Both the position numbers and the translations under genes were made by a program. Shown here piece by piece: positions 48,973-57,629 of a DNA stretch of 64,000 nucleotides. The stretch is from Escarpia spicata (taxonomy: Eukaryota > Annelida > Polychaeta > Sabellida > Siboglinidae), in contig OZ023214.1 in NCBI GenBank assembly GCA_963995525.1, positions 46,105,820 to 46,169,819 on the forward strand. Reading direction: 5' to 3'. Within the stretch, counting starts at the first letter, position 1; each line of letters begins with the position of its first letter. The notes under the pieces were generated by a model that searched no databases, was not told the origin of the DNA, and was given only the letters and a program-made list of their open reading frames with translations.

Positions 48973-51692
48973 ACTCCCTCTCCAACTCCCTCTCCCACTC
49001 CCTCTCTCTCTTTCTCTCTCTCCCTCTCTGACACACACACCACAATCACACACATGCACACACACCTCCAATGATGAGAGCCGCTGATGTATGTTGTACA
49101 GATCGATGACTGGCTAGCCATGGATTAAATAGTACATGCACATACATGCACTACGAGAGTGTAGTTTGTAACCCTGTGTACACAGAGTACATGCACTATA
49201 CAGGGCATCTATCATGAGGATGAGGGTATAGTTTACAACCCAGTTTACTTAGAGTACATGTGTAGTTCATCTACCATGAGGTGTAGTTTATATGACCCTG
49301 TTTTAGCCAGTTTTCACTTATTGTAGATAGCTCACTGCATGCCACACAACAACGTTGGTTAGATATTAGCATAATAGTGGAGTCAATACTTAATGTCTTG
49401 ATTTTCTAGAATCTAGACTGTTGTCTTCATGAGGAGTTAATGATGTCGTTATAATTTTTTGATTAAGACGTCTCATGCGTAACACATAATGCATTTGTTC
49501 TGTTCTGTTCTACTCTCCTGAAATGGGTTTTTAGCATGTTCTATGTCTCCTTCTGCTTATGCACCTCTCTCTTTTCCTCTCTCTTTCCACCTGTCACACA
49601 CTCTCGCCCTCCATCCTTCCCTCACCCTCTCTCTCTCCCTCTCTCACTCCGTTTATCTCTCCCTCTCTCATTCCCTCCATCCCTCTCATCCTTCTCTCCC
49701 TCTCTTTCCGTCCCTCCTTGTCTCCCTCCCTTTTCCTTTCCATCCTATTCCTTCTCCTCCCGTCTCTTTCTCCCTCCCTTTCCCTATGTCATCCCTCTGT
49801 CTCACTTCATCACCCTTCTGTTTTTATCTTTGAATCACCATCACCTCTCTGTTCCTTCGTACATGCTTATGTATGTACATACATTCAGTCACTCCAGTGA
49901 TGAGTGCCACTGATGTATGTTGTACAGATCTATGACGCGGGTGATTTCTCGCTGCTATGCTCCGAGTCGAGTCGTCGCGGGGAGCGGTGGTCTGGGGGAG
50001 AGTTCATTGGCATCGACCGCGTTGTTGTATGGAGTAATGACGGCAAGGGATACCTCTATAAACTACCAACAAAGTAAGTGTCCTATACGATGCAGATGAC
50101 CATCTTAGAGACAGTTAGCTTTAGGTATCTTTTGTAGCTGTAGGTAGTAGCTTTCTACACATTTAATAATTTTATTAATCCTTCTGTAGTTACAAGTCTT
50201 GTTCCATTCCCATTTTAAAAGGTTCTCCAGCAGCTAGTGTTTATTTTATTGTTTAGTTTGTAGTTGTTTGTTTCGTAATTATTTTTGAGCAAAAATGTTG
50301 TAAATCAAACAAAAAATGCTTCTTTAAATCAGATTCTTGCAGCTTGCTGAACATTTTCGCCAAGTGAATCATTATGTTAGATATGCACAATTGTTACTGG
50401 AATTCAAATAGTTGATTTACTGGAAAAGTAATTGTTTTTATTCACTTTCCAATATTATCTGACTGAGTGGTATAATTTGTTACAGTGCTATCAGAGTTGA
50501 ACAGAATAAATATATTCATATCGGGGGCTGACAGAACATATATTTACAAGATATCAATACACCGAGGGTTTCAGTAATATTATATTTACCTTTCTGCATA
50601 TTTCACTATATATATTTCACAATTATCCCTATCTTATTTGTTGCATTTCGGCAGCTTTTAGTTGTCTTCACCAGATTGACTAGAGGAAGTCAATCTGATC
50701 AAAACAACTGAAAGCTGCTGAAGTGTTTCAAAGAAGAAACTCCAAATCGACCCTGAAGTATGAGAAAAAGATTTAAGATTGACCTGGACTGTCAAATGGC
50801 CTCATTGTAATGTTCACTGGTCTCCCGGACATTGGTCATCATAACGGGGTATCATTGAGTCAATTGGTACATTTCGTGGCTTGTCAGAGGTATGAGATGA
50901 TAAACATACAACACATTTCCCTCCTTTGAAGCTTGCACCCTACAAAAACAAACAGGTGGATGTTTATTAATTATATAAAAAATATATTAAATTATTAACT
51001 AAATTCTGTTGCAAATATATTGACATTTGTTTATGCCTACCTAGGTCCACTGTGGGCCAGAATGTAAGACAGATTATGTAGTAATATTTTATATCTCACA
51101 CTATATAATTGTTTCTAACAGCTTTTCTTCTGCTGAATATTGTAATTTTTTCATTATGTAACATTGATGTAATGATTGTTAATTTGGAGTGCAAAGGAAG
51201 ATGATAATGTATATCTCCTAATATCAAAAGGGGGTTTGTTTGCCTTTTCTCTTCATTGGGGGACTGTCTGGGTGGCAAACGTCTGGATGTATGTCGCTTC
51301 ACAGACTGTCTGAGATGACACACACATCTGAAATGTTTGACATCAGCATCAACTAAGATGGACCCAAAGCGCGGGAATGTTGCATGGCTACACCTCCGAC
51401 TAGATTACTACTTCTAGACAGGCATCCGAGTGGCACAAATGTTTCACATAGACACTGGTTCATGTAGCCGCTTATTTCTGCCTGGCAGCACCGTATGTTT
51501 TAGTCAATTTGTTTACTTACCAGACACTCAACTTGTGCCTGCCCTTTTGTTCAAGTTTGCTTAGAGGAATGGCGGTGTACAGGTAAGATAGCCACCGTGT
51601 GACTGCTCTGCACTGATTCATTGTATTTTATTTTCTTCTCCATTTTATTATCTTTTTGATTTTTACAGCTTCATGTTATTGTCAGCATGCTC

Positions 51693-51733
<41 letters not shown>

Positions 51734-54700
51734 ACATAATGTTCTCTGGAAGTTCCGAATGACGTTGTAGTTAGGATATCCTTTGTCTTCACATGGGTTG
51801 CCGTGATTCTATCATGTTGATTTAGGTTGCCAAGATTCAAGATTTCTTTGCAGAGGAAAGTAAACAAGATAACCAGATGGTTTAGTTAGTGTCTTGTAAG
51901 TTTAACGCAGCTTAGCTGTCATGTGACTTGCTTAGCTTAGCTGTCATGTGACTACCATTGTTGATTCGCTGGTCTTGTTTGGTTGTCGTATATTGTGGCT
52001 GCCTATGGTGTAAATGTTTGTTGGACGTCCTGCAGTTAAAGATGAGCAAATTACTTGTTTGAACTGTTGAGTTGTGGATTGCCGAATTGTTGTGGTGTGA
52101 ACAGTGTGGATGTTTGATGTATATTTGTTGGTGTTTTACAATTGCCAGAACTACATCTGAGTGTGAAGTTACTGTGAACGGAGGTAGACATCTGGAATAC
52201 AATGTTGTTTTGTGTAATATCAATGAACCTGCAAACAGAGGTTGATTCTACTTGTGCATCGACCTCATATTTCAACTCACATGTCAGTGAATATATATCA
52301 ACACAAAACTAAAAAAATTTCATGTCTGCACATTTGAGTATGCTTCAATAATATAAGGTTTCAATCATATAATCACACAATGTTTTACAGAATAAATGCT
52401 GGGAAGTTCTGCTATATTGCTCGTTTTACTCTGCTCCATAGCTACAGAAAATTGCTGTCATTGTGTTTTCAGGTTTATTTGAATTCATCTCTTACTACAG
52501 CATCTCGGCCTTTCTTGACCTTTCATTTACGTCAATCTAATAGTCATTGCATTTTGATTCATATTACAGGATGAGGAATATTCCTTTTACATTCAACAAG
52601 TCTAAGTTGTAGCATTGTCCTACTTTTCCTCTGAAATTCTTCTCTGTTTACACTATTTTTATACCTTCCATTGTTTTTATTAACTATGATTATCAAGTAA
52701 GTTAAAATATTATAAAACATTCTTTAGTAATTTATGTTGTCTAGCAAGTGTTAGCAAATTCATTTGTTTGTCTACTTTTTAAATTAACATTGTTACTTCT
52801 ACCATGTTTCAATCTCAGGGTTATTTGGTGGTCTTTTGACAAACGATTCATAGATACGATATTTGTGTGTGATGAGGCAGCATTTGTATATACTTAAAGT
52901 TGAAGCCATCCAGAATCATGAATAAGCCATAAAGAAATACATTTCACATGATGCACATGCATTGTATGTTGCAACGTCACAACCAGGTACATCACCCAGC
53001 CATTTGGTAAACTTTTTATATGCAAATTGTTTTACCCAACCTCCGATTTCTTTCCAGCATCTGTTCATTGTAATAACGTTGACCATCTGTTTTGTTTCTC
53101 ACAGTTTAAGCACGGACAGTAACTCTACATGTAACCCTGGAGACCCGAAACACCCATATCAGATGGGACCCAAGGCGTACATGGTGCTTGACGTACAGAC
53201 TCAGATGGTAGGTGTCAGTATGTTTCAATGTCAATGTCGCAGATATGTAGACAGATAGAAATGTGCCACGCCACAATCCCAATAGAAACCCCTGCATCAT
53301 GCCTTTAGCAGTGTGCACTCACTTAAACTCTGATGAAACAATAGTATGTGATATTACATAGCACCTGCCTAGAAGGTGCCCATGGCTCTTACTCCATTAT
53401 CAGAGCAAGTGCTTTGACAGTGGCTAATGCAGCACCCACATGGGTTTTTGTAGATCGAGACGTTTGGCTCTCTAAGTCTTAAGACAGGTTTTTCCATTTC
53501 CTTCCTTTCCAATCCAAAATGGCTTCCAAAACCACAGCCTATCGCCACCTCACTGCCTGCTTCTAATATCCACATTAACATCAATGTGCATTAATACATG
53601 TTCCACTCAACAGGTGGCACCACTGGGAATGTATTTTCCCCACGATACGCCGTACCTGCCCGTATGTAATATTGTACGTTTTTTGTGCTTTGCAAACTTA
53701 TGCAATCACCCTTTAGGTGTTGTGATTCAAAGAAAAATGCAAATTTACGTGCACCTTTTGTTCATAGATCCTGGAGTGTTGCCCCACCATGACCTACTTC
53801 CTGGGGGTGCGGGAACAGGAATCCCGCTTACTACTCCGGGGGGACTCAGAGGGTCGTGTGGTCATCTGGACGATTCCCACCGTCCAGGACACGAAGATGA
53901 AACTCGCTCGGCAAGAAAGCGTCGACAAACTGCCAGGTCAGAGGTCACGCTCCACCGTAGTCGAGTCATATCAGGGCAATTTGGGGCCATCTGTCGTGAT
54001 TGTATTTATTACTTTTTTTTTTTAATGTTTAGTTTTATGTCACACATCCATTTTATTCCTATTATTACCATATTTATTATTTTATTTGTCTACCAATTGT
54101 GTGTTAGTCTAGTTATTGATTCATTCATATTTTACTGTCTATTTAATTATCCAATAACTACCTGAGTTACCCGGCGTTGCCCGGGGAAAAAAGGCAGTCA
54201 ACCAAACCCATCCCAAATCTTCCCAGCCTACCTGCATTAGTAAATTGTAACTGGTCACTGGCCTAGTTATTAGGACAACCTTTTGCTAGAAATCGCACAC
54301 GCTCACCCGTCTAACTGACGTAACCAGCAACAGACAGAGGGCGGATGCTGGGTTGAAATTTCAGTCTGATACATGCAAAACTATCGGAGATGTGGGAGCA
54401 CAAACAGAGAACAAACTAGTTTATAATATAGAGTATAAGTCGTATTTTTAGTTATCCAATATAACTTTTGACACTTATAATGTACTAACTTGACGGACGA
54501 TAATTTCGACGCTAAATGACACATAGCTCCATCTGTAGGAAATATATGAAATGCGAAAGAGGGCGCTACTTGTAAGTGATCAGGAACAGGTAGACCAGGT
54601 GCATGTTAAGTTCTGAGGATTTTCAAACGTCAATAACTTAAAAACTATTTAAAATTTCTTCATCCAGCGACTTATTTGCAGATGGCATAATTATCTTTAC

Positions 54701-55570
54701 GATGATATAAAAAAACATTAAATTCCATGGCTGGAACTCCACATACAACCTTTTAAAATATAGAGGCTCCAAGTTCTCCACCCCCCGGATGAATTTTGAA
54801 AATGTCTAAATCTACTAACCATCTCAATGGTAGTAGATTTAGACATTTTTGCTAGATCACATGCAGAATTTCAGCCCGATACCTGCAAAACTGACGGAGA
54901 TGTGGGTGACACAAACAAACAGAGAACAAACTGTTTTATAATATAGACAGTATTTCTTATTTGAATGTAACTCTGAACAATTGTGATGTTTGTACTATAT
55001 TAAACAATTATGTAAACAACATCTTCCCATTGTGCCATGTCATAGTATTTTCCTCAAAACACAAGTTGTATACTTATGTCAATGCATGGATGATGAATCA
55101 TACATGACATGATCAAGGAAACACTAAACAGGATTTGTTCTGTATTTTTGCCCAGGTCTTTTTGGAGGAGTCTAAAAAAAATTAATTTCACATTATTCAC
55201 CAGATGAACTACTGAACTTTCATGTTTTTAGATTTAGTTGTTGAGTGAGTTTCATGGATCTATTCATTTCATATTGTTTAAGTAAGCATCAATATTTTTA
55301 ACACCTGTTGTTGCCACTGACGTAGTCCCCTGTCTCATACAGTTGTCAAGCCCGTGTGCTCAGTGACGCTCCAAAACATGTGGGAAGCAACACAACCGCC
55401 ACCAGAGGGCATCACTGATCAGATGGTTAGTCATTTCTGTCTTGTCGGATTCAGTAAATCGTTTCATTTTATCTCTCATTCGTGGTTTATCTCCCAATCT
55501 TCTCTCTCCTCCATCTCTAGCTTTGTTCTCTCTCCATTTCGTCACCTTTCTTTCACTCTCTTCATCTCTC

Positions 55571-55660
<90 letters not shown>

Positions 55661-55853
55661 CATCTTCCCGTGTCATCCTATCTGCCCTGTCTTCTCCAGA
55701 ACATGAAGGAAGAGAAACAGCTCGCCATCACAGCCACTATCTATGTGCCGACCTACGCCAAGCTGGTGTGTGGGCGAGATGATGGCAGTATCATCATCGT
55801 CCCTGTCGTACAGATCATCACCCTACAGCTGCTTGACAATGGACACGAAAAAG
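35778..55853 (+). CDS. WDR7: WDR7 (rabconnectin-3 beta) orthologue, N-terminal third
   Basis: Twelve coding exons join without a frame break into 469 codons plus one base: 35778-35936, 39546-39652, 40517-40595, 41395-41563, 42632-42702, 44176-44295, 49928-50073, 53105-53207, 53614-53661, 53768-53936, 55343-55425 and 55700-55853. Every junction is GT/AG and every phase matches. The product follows vertebrate WDR7 block by block: RAPTHCIS, TGCHDGQICVWD, FGHTAAITCL, SGEMCLWDLTDGRCIE, ADWISAL, VCSKYW, YDAGDFSLLCS, LVCGRDDGSI. These are WD-repeat blades of the N-terminal propeller. Vertebrate WDR7 has about 1490 residues, so the rest lies beyond the right edge. With DMXL proteins it forms rabconnectin-3, which binds and regulates V-ATPase. 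The start ATG at 35778 matches the usual N-terminus. Confidence 0.92.
36011..36312 (+). mobile_element. tRNA-derived SINE in WDR7 intron 1
   Basis: Head GTGGCACAGTGGATAGAGC (A-box-like) and TTTTGAATCCTGTGCTGCC, body CCCAGAGAAGTCAAGATGG, tail GCACTTTGAGCAGTCCTAA followed by (TTACTTTT)n. Same family as 1679-2007. Confidence 0.75.
36605..39445. mobile_element. Large interspersed repeat, copy B (short form), in WDR7 intron 1
   Basis: Collinear with copy A from TAGTCCTTTGGCTGAAGG to TCCAAAGGACTTCAGGG, but lacking the 928-bp segment and the second 206-bp repeat. It is interrupted by a CR1 fragment at 36873-37537. A 113-codon minus-strand frame (38841-38500) starts MFNLVLLSDIVPTDWCIGII followed by KPI, which resembles the PxDWxxxxIxPI motif of LINE reverse transcriptases. 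The rest of that frame is not recognised. Confidence 0.65.
36873..37537 (-). pseudogene. CR1-clade LINE 3' fragment nested in repeat copy B
   Basis: Encodes the C-terminal part from KISEQCGIAASKGNQILGLI to WNRLPADCVGASSVNMFKN, open for about 190 codons. The repeat reads AATTTTG then the LINE, and resumes ATTTTGCATA, so ATTTTG is a likely target duplication. The FADD catalytic box is missing because of 5' truncation. Confidence 0.8.
39546..39652 (+). CDS. WDR7: WDR7 coding exon 2
   Basis: Acceptor TTGTAG, donor GTAAGA at 39653, ends in phase 2. Encodes VQPRTMLFGHTAAITCLAMG and KNYLVSSSDSG, the GH part of the second WD unit. Confidence 0.92.
40517..40595 (+). CDS. WDR7: WDR7 coding exon 3
   Basis: Acceptor TTTCAG, donor GTAAAA at 40596, phase 0. 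Encodes EMCLWDLTDGRCIEHTKMSI, completing the second WD unit (CLWD). Confidence 0.92.
41030..41225. repeat. CT-rich pyrimidine tract
   Basis: Interrupted CTCTCTCCCC repeats in WDR7 intron 3, 170 bp upstream of exon 4. Confidence 0.8.
41395..41563 (+). CDS. WDR7: WDR7 coding exon 4
   Basis: Acceptor TTGCAG, donor GTATGTG at 41564, phase 1. Encodes AYQMMYCKDVRLVCNGYYPD and MQADWISALCVLRPIKRE. The last ~18 bases of the exon plus the donor are the founder unit of the minisatellite that follows. Confidence 0.92.
41546..42125 (+). repeat. 31-bp minisatellite carrying repeated 5' splice sites
   Basis: About 19 units of CCTCAGACCCATCAAGAGGG followed by AAGGTATGTGT (30-31 bp). The first unit is the real exon 4 end plus its donor. 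Most units keep AAG|GTATGT; about three have AAGATATGT, AAAGTATGT or GTATAT. Confidence 0.95.
42632..42702 (+). CDS. WDR7: WDR7 coding exon 5
   Basis: Acceptor TTTCAG, donor GTAAGT at 42703, phase 0. Encodes DVVIAMSNSGTVKVWTLSV, a WD strand (VKVW). Confidence 0.92.
43094..43703. mobile_element. MITE with GGCYGTGTTCACACTG inverted ends
   Basis: Left end GGCCGTGTTCACACTG, reverse of right end GGCTGTGTTCACACTG. The inner region repeats GCGAACCGTTC. It lies in WDR7 intron 5. Superfamily not certain. Confidence 0.65.
43935..44050 (-). mobile_element. SINE head fragment
   Basis: The minus strand reads GGTGGTCGCGTGGTCGAGG, GGTTCGATTCC (B box) and CTTGGGCAATTTCGTTCACC, related to the heads of the other SINEs here. 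The 3' body is absent. Confidence 0.6.
44176..44295 (+). CDS. WDR7: WDR7 coding exon 6
   Basis: Acceptor CATAG, donor GTAGGT at 44296, exactly 40 codons in phase 0. Encodes RPIYEDESKQLRCLNAQTLH and VLIVCSKYWQ. Confidence 0.92.
45769..45822 (+). CDS. WDR7: Predicted WDR7 cassette exon 6a (54 nt)
   Basis: Acceptor GTTTTTAG, donor GTAAGT at 45823. 18 open codons, IYSTDYFDAVKNTDANEV, phase 0 to phase 0, so inclusion does not disturb the reading frame. Like exon 7 it begins ATCTAT (IY). I recall no equivalent in vertebrate WDR7, so it would add a loop between VCSKYWQ and IYDAGDFS. Transcript support is unknown. Confidence 0.45.
46252..46308 (+). CDS. WDR7: Predicted WDR7 cassette exon 6b (57 nt)
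   Basis: Acceptor AATTGCAG, donor GTATGT at 46309. 19 open codons, SLPKNIGTVEEYYISYTKE, phase 0 to phase 0. It lies at the same point of the protein as exon 6a. Together they would add 37 residues between propeller strands. A chance open frame is possible because it is short. Confidence 0.4.
47488..49110 (+). repeat. Tandem duplication, left unit
   Basis: It starts at GGCTAGCCATGGATTAAATA and matches 49111-49936 in order: ~270 bp of unique sequence, the CT-rich tract, GATGTATGTTGTACAG and then ATCGATGAC, a copy of the start of exon 7. The right unit begins immediately after. Confidence 0.8.
48060..49030. repeat. Near-continuous (CT)n/(CCCTCT)n pyrimidine tract, about 970 bp
   Basis: Mixes (CT)n, (CTCCCT)n, (CCCACT)n and (CCCTCC)n. 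The plus strand, which is the WDR7 sense strand, is almost purely pyrimidine. All long frames across it are low-complexity artefacts. Confidence 0.95.
49111..49936 (+). repeat. Tandem duplication, right unit (contains real exon 7 acceptor)
   Basis: Second copy of 47488-49110 with a shorter CT tract (49560-49790). It ends in GATGTATGTTGTACAG joined to ATCTATGAC, the true exon 7 start. Confidence 0.8.
49928..50073 (+). CDS. WDR7: WDR7 coding exon 7
   Basis: Acceptor TTGTACAG, donor GTAAGTG at 50074, ends in phase 2. Encodes IYDAGDFSLLCSESS, RWSGGEFIGIDRVVVWSNDG and YLYKLP, matching vertebrate FDAGDYSLLCS...VIIWTENGQSYIYKLP in order. Confidence 0.92.
50647..50722. repeat. 35-bp imperfect hairpin
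   Basis: Arms 50647-50681 and 50688-50722 pair with about six mismatches, several G-U compatible, across a 6-nt loop. It resembles a small-RNA precursor in shape only. Confidence 0.55.
51699..51730. repeat. (TA)n microsatellite
   Basis: Pure dinucleotide run in WDR7 intron 7. Confidence 0.9.
53105..53207 (+). CDS. WDR7: WDR7 coding exon 8
   Basis: Acceptor CTCACAG, donor GTAGGT at 53208, phase 0. Encodes a divergent linker (LSTDSNSTCNPGDPK) and MVLDVQTQM. The phase-2 join with exon 7 gives Asn. The region corresponds to the weakly conserved segment before HILLDR in vertebrates. Confidence 0.85.
53614..53661 (+). CDS. WDR7: WDR7 coding exon 9 (48 nt)
   Basis: Acceptor CAACAG, donor GTATGT at 53662, 16 codons VAPLGMYFPHDTPYLP, phase 0 to 0. 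Little conserved, so inclusion is inferred from splice sites, phase and position; it could be alternative. Confidence 0.65.
53768..53936 (+). CDS. WDR7: WDR7 coding exon 10
   Basis: Acceptor TTCATAG, donor GTCAGA at 53937, phase 1. Encodes CCPTMTYFLGVRE, LLLRGDSEGRVVIWTI, matching vertebrate CPPVTRFF...LLIQGDSSGRLNIWNI. The donor is weaker than the others (GTCAGA). Confidence 0.9.
54160..54960. repeat. Interspersed repeat with 85-bp direct repeats
   Basis: Starts near TACCCGGCGTTGCCCGGGG, a word common in invertebrate retroelement ends. Copies at 54353-54436 and 54862-54950 share TTTCAG-C-GATAC-TGCAAAAC, CGGAGATGTGGG and TTTATAATATAGA. Family uncertain. Confidence 0.5.
54799..54849. repeat. 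Perfect 19-bp inverted repeat
   Basis: AAAATGTCTAAATCTACTA (54799-54817) and its exact reverse complement (54831-54849) with a 13-nt loop, within the interspersed repeat above. Confidence 0.9.
55343..55425 (+). CDS. WDR7: WDR7 coding exon 11
   Basis: Acceptor CATACAG, donor GTTAGT at 55426, phase 0. Encodes VKPVCSVTLQNMWEATQPPP and EGITDQM, equivalent to [22 protein letters not shown] of vertebrates. Confidence 0.9.
55565..55655. repeat. (CT)n microsatellite
   Basis: About 90 bp of CT in WDR7 intron 11, shortly upstream of the exon 12 acceptor. Confidence 0.95.
55700..55853 (+). CDS. WDR7: WDR7 coding exon 12
   Basis: Acceptor TCTCCAG, donor GTACAG at 55854, phase 1. Encodes ITATIYVPTYAKLVCGRDDG and SIIIVPVVQIITLQLL, the most conserved block (vertebrate [20 protein letters not shown]). 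The next exon (WPPHRTL-like) was not found up to 64000. Confidence 0.93.
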
Positions 55854-55994
55854 GTACAGCCGTTATTCCAGAGCGCTCCCTCGTCATTTAATCATTAATA
55901 TATTCTGTAATTTGTATTCATATTATTTATCGATATCTTTACATTTTAATTGACCATTTAATGTATAAAATTGTTATATTCATTTATATTAGCA

Positions 55995-56330
55995 TTATGG
56001 TAGAATTTGTAGTCCTTTGGGCCGACTTATGCCATCACTCCACCATCCGCCATGCTGCCATATCTCAGAAACCGTTCAGCAACTTTTTCTCAAATTTTGC
56101 ATAGATGTATCTTAGGGTATTGCCACTATGCACAAGAAATCTGTATTTGATTGAATCAATCCAAAGGCCCCCAAAAGTGGTAAATTTTCACATTTTGTCA
56201 ATTTTTTCAAAAACTCTTCAGTACGTTTTCTCTGATTTTGCATAGACATTTCATGTGGTAGTGCCACTATACATAAGAAATCTGTATTTGATTGAATCAT
56301 TCTAAAGGCACCTCAGGGCCCCCCAAATGC
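55995..56330. mobile_element. Large interspersed repeat, copy C (left part only)
   Basis: Matches the left ends of copies A and B (TAGTCCTTTGGGCCGA, TTTTGCATAGACATTTCATG, ATCTGTATTTGATTGAATCA), with two monomers. Confidence 0.7.
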
Positions 56331-57062
56331 ATAAACCGTTTCGTGATCATTGTCTGGTTGTCCACTAAGCGCATTGAAGACATGTTGTTAATTAAATATA
56401 CTTGTCACATCGTGTAAGTGTACAGATTCCGGTTTCGAACACAAAACTTTAAGGAATAACAACAGCCTAGGTTACGCTGGCTCAAAGTGATAATTATAGT
56501 CTGGGTTTCGTAGTTCTAACAAACTCCATTGTATGGTGTCATATATGGCGCTAGCTAAAATGGTTAAAAAAAAAAAAAAAATTATATTACAATAGGTCTG
56601 CCTACACTATTTTTTTTCGCAGTAAAATGTAAAAAAAAATTAAATGTTTTTCCTACCTACCTACCCTATTTTTTAAAATCAATGTTACCGGAAACACAAC
56701 TATATTTTATTGTGGCCTCACTGGGATGGCCGAGAGGCTGGTGTCAGAGATTATGCAGTAAGCCTGTCTATTGCACTTTAGCTGGGCTCACTGCCTGCCA
56801 CTGTCCCAGTGTCAAACAGAATGCCTCCATGTGGGCTGTAACTAATGTGTAATGGAATCCCTACTGCACTGACAGAACCCACCTCATAGTTCCAGATGAT
56901 CAAGAATAGCATTTGAAAGTAGAACATGAAATCCTTGAGAATCGCCATGAACAGGACAGGTCATAAACACTGTGGTTGATTAAGCTTTGTGTAAATCACA
57001 TGTTTAGTAATGATTTTGAAATTCGTGAGGTCAGATTTTCACTTTTCAGTTACTGTATTACA

Positions 57063-57119
57063 GTACTATCTTAAAGTAATTTCCATCATAAACTATGATG
57101 GAAATTACTTAAAATAGTA
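57063..57119. repeat. Tight palindrome
   Basis: A perfect 17-bp core (AAGTAATTTCCATCATA and complement) around a 3-nt loop, extended to about 27 bp with mismatches. Confidence 0.85.
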
Positions 57120-57542
57120 AAAAGAAAGTGATTTAGATTATATAAACTAAAACTCAAACCAAGTAAAGAGATTTCATATACCTTGTCGTTTATGTCGCAT
57201 CTGTCACAATTACTGCTGGGCCAGCCAAAAAGGGTTTTCGTCCTCTAGAGTGGAATCTATGGAACTCAGTTCCCCATGAGAGGTATACTAAGTTAGGTGT
57301 GAGGTGTAAGACACAGACAGTTAATTAATTAATTTTTCTATTAAGAGAAACAAATTTCGGTGGAACTTTTCTAACCGGATTTTGAAAAAGGGACACAATT
57401 TTGCAATGTCAGCATTATCATTCTACCATTTCGATGGAAAACCTAATAATTATATTTATGCAAGCACCAACACAAGTCATGAATAGTGATGAAATAAGGC
57501 CAAATGAATGACGTTTATTAAAGAGATTAAGTTAAAGAGAGA

Positions 57543-57629
57543 GAAATGTGGGCTCTACATCCCAAGGCCAGGCCTGTGACTGAGCCCATACTACTCTCCT
57601 GTACCTCTGGATGACAGAGCCCACATTTC
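57543..57629. repeat. Inverted repeat
   Basis: GAAATGTGGGCTCT...ATCC at 57543-57561 pairs with GGAT...AGAGCCCACATTTC at 57609-57629 across about 47 bp. Confidence 0.75.

Noticed and set aside
48062..49121. Very long open frames on both strands (up to 350 codons) of Ser/Pro/Leu or Arg/Glu
   Set aside because: They are translations of a (CT)n/(GA)n tract inside a WDR7 intron and carry no protein-like composition.
57230..57310. Another LINE C-terminus (WNLWNSVPHE-like reading)
   Set aside because: Only a single short motif is readable and no flanking LINE sequence was found.
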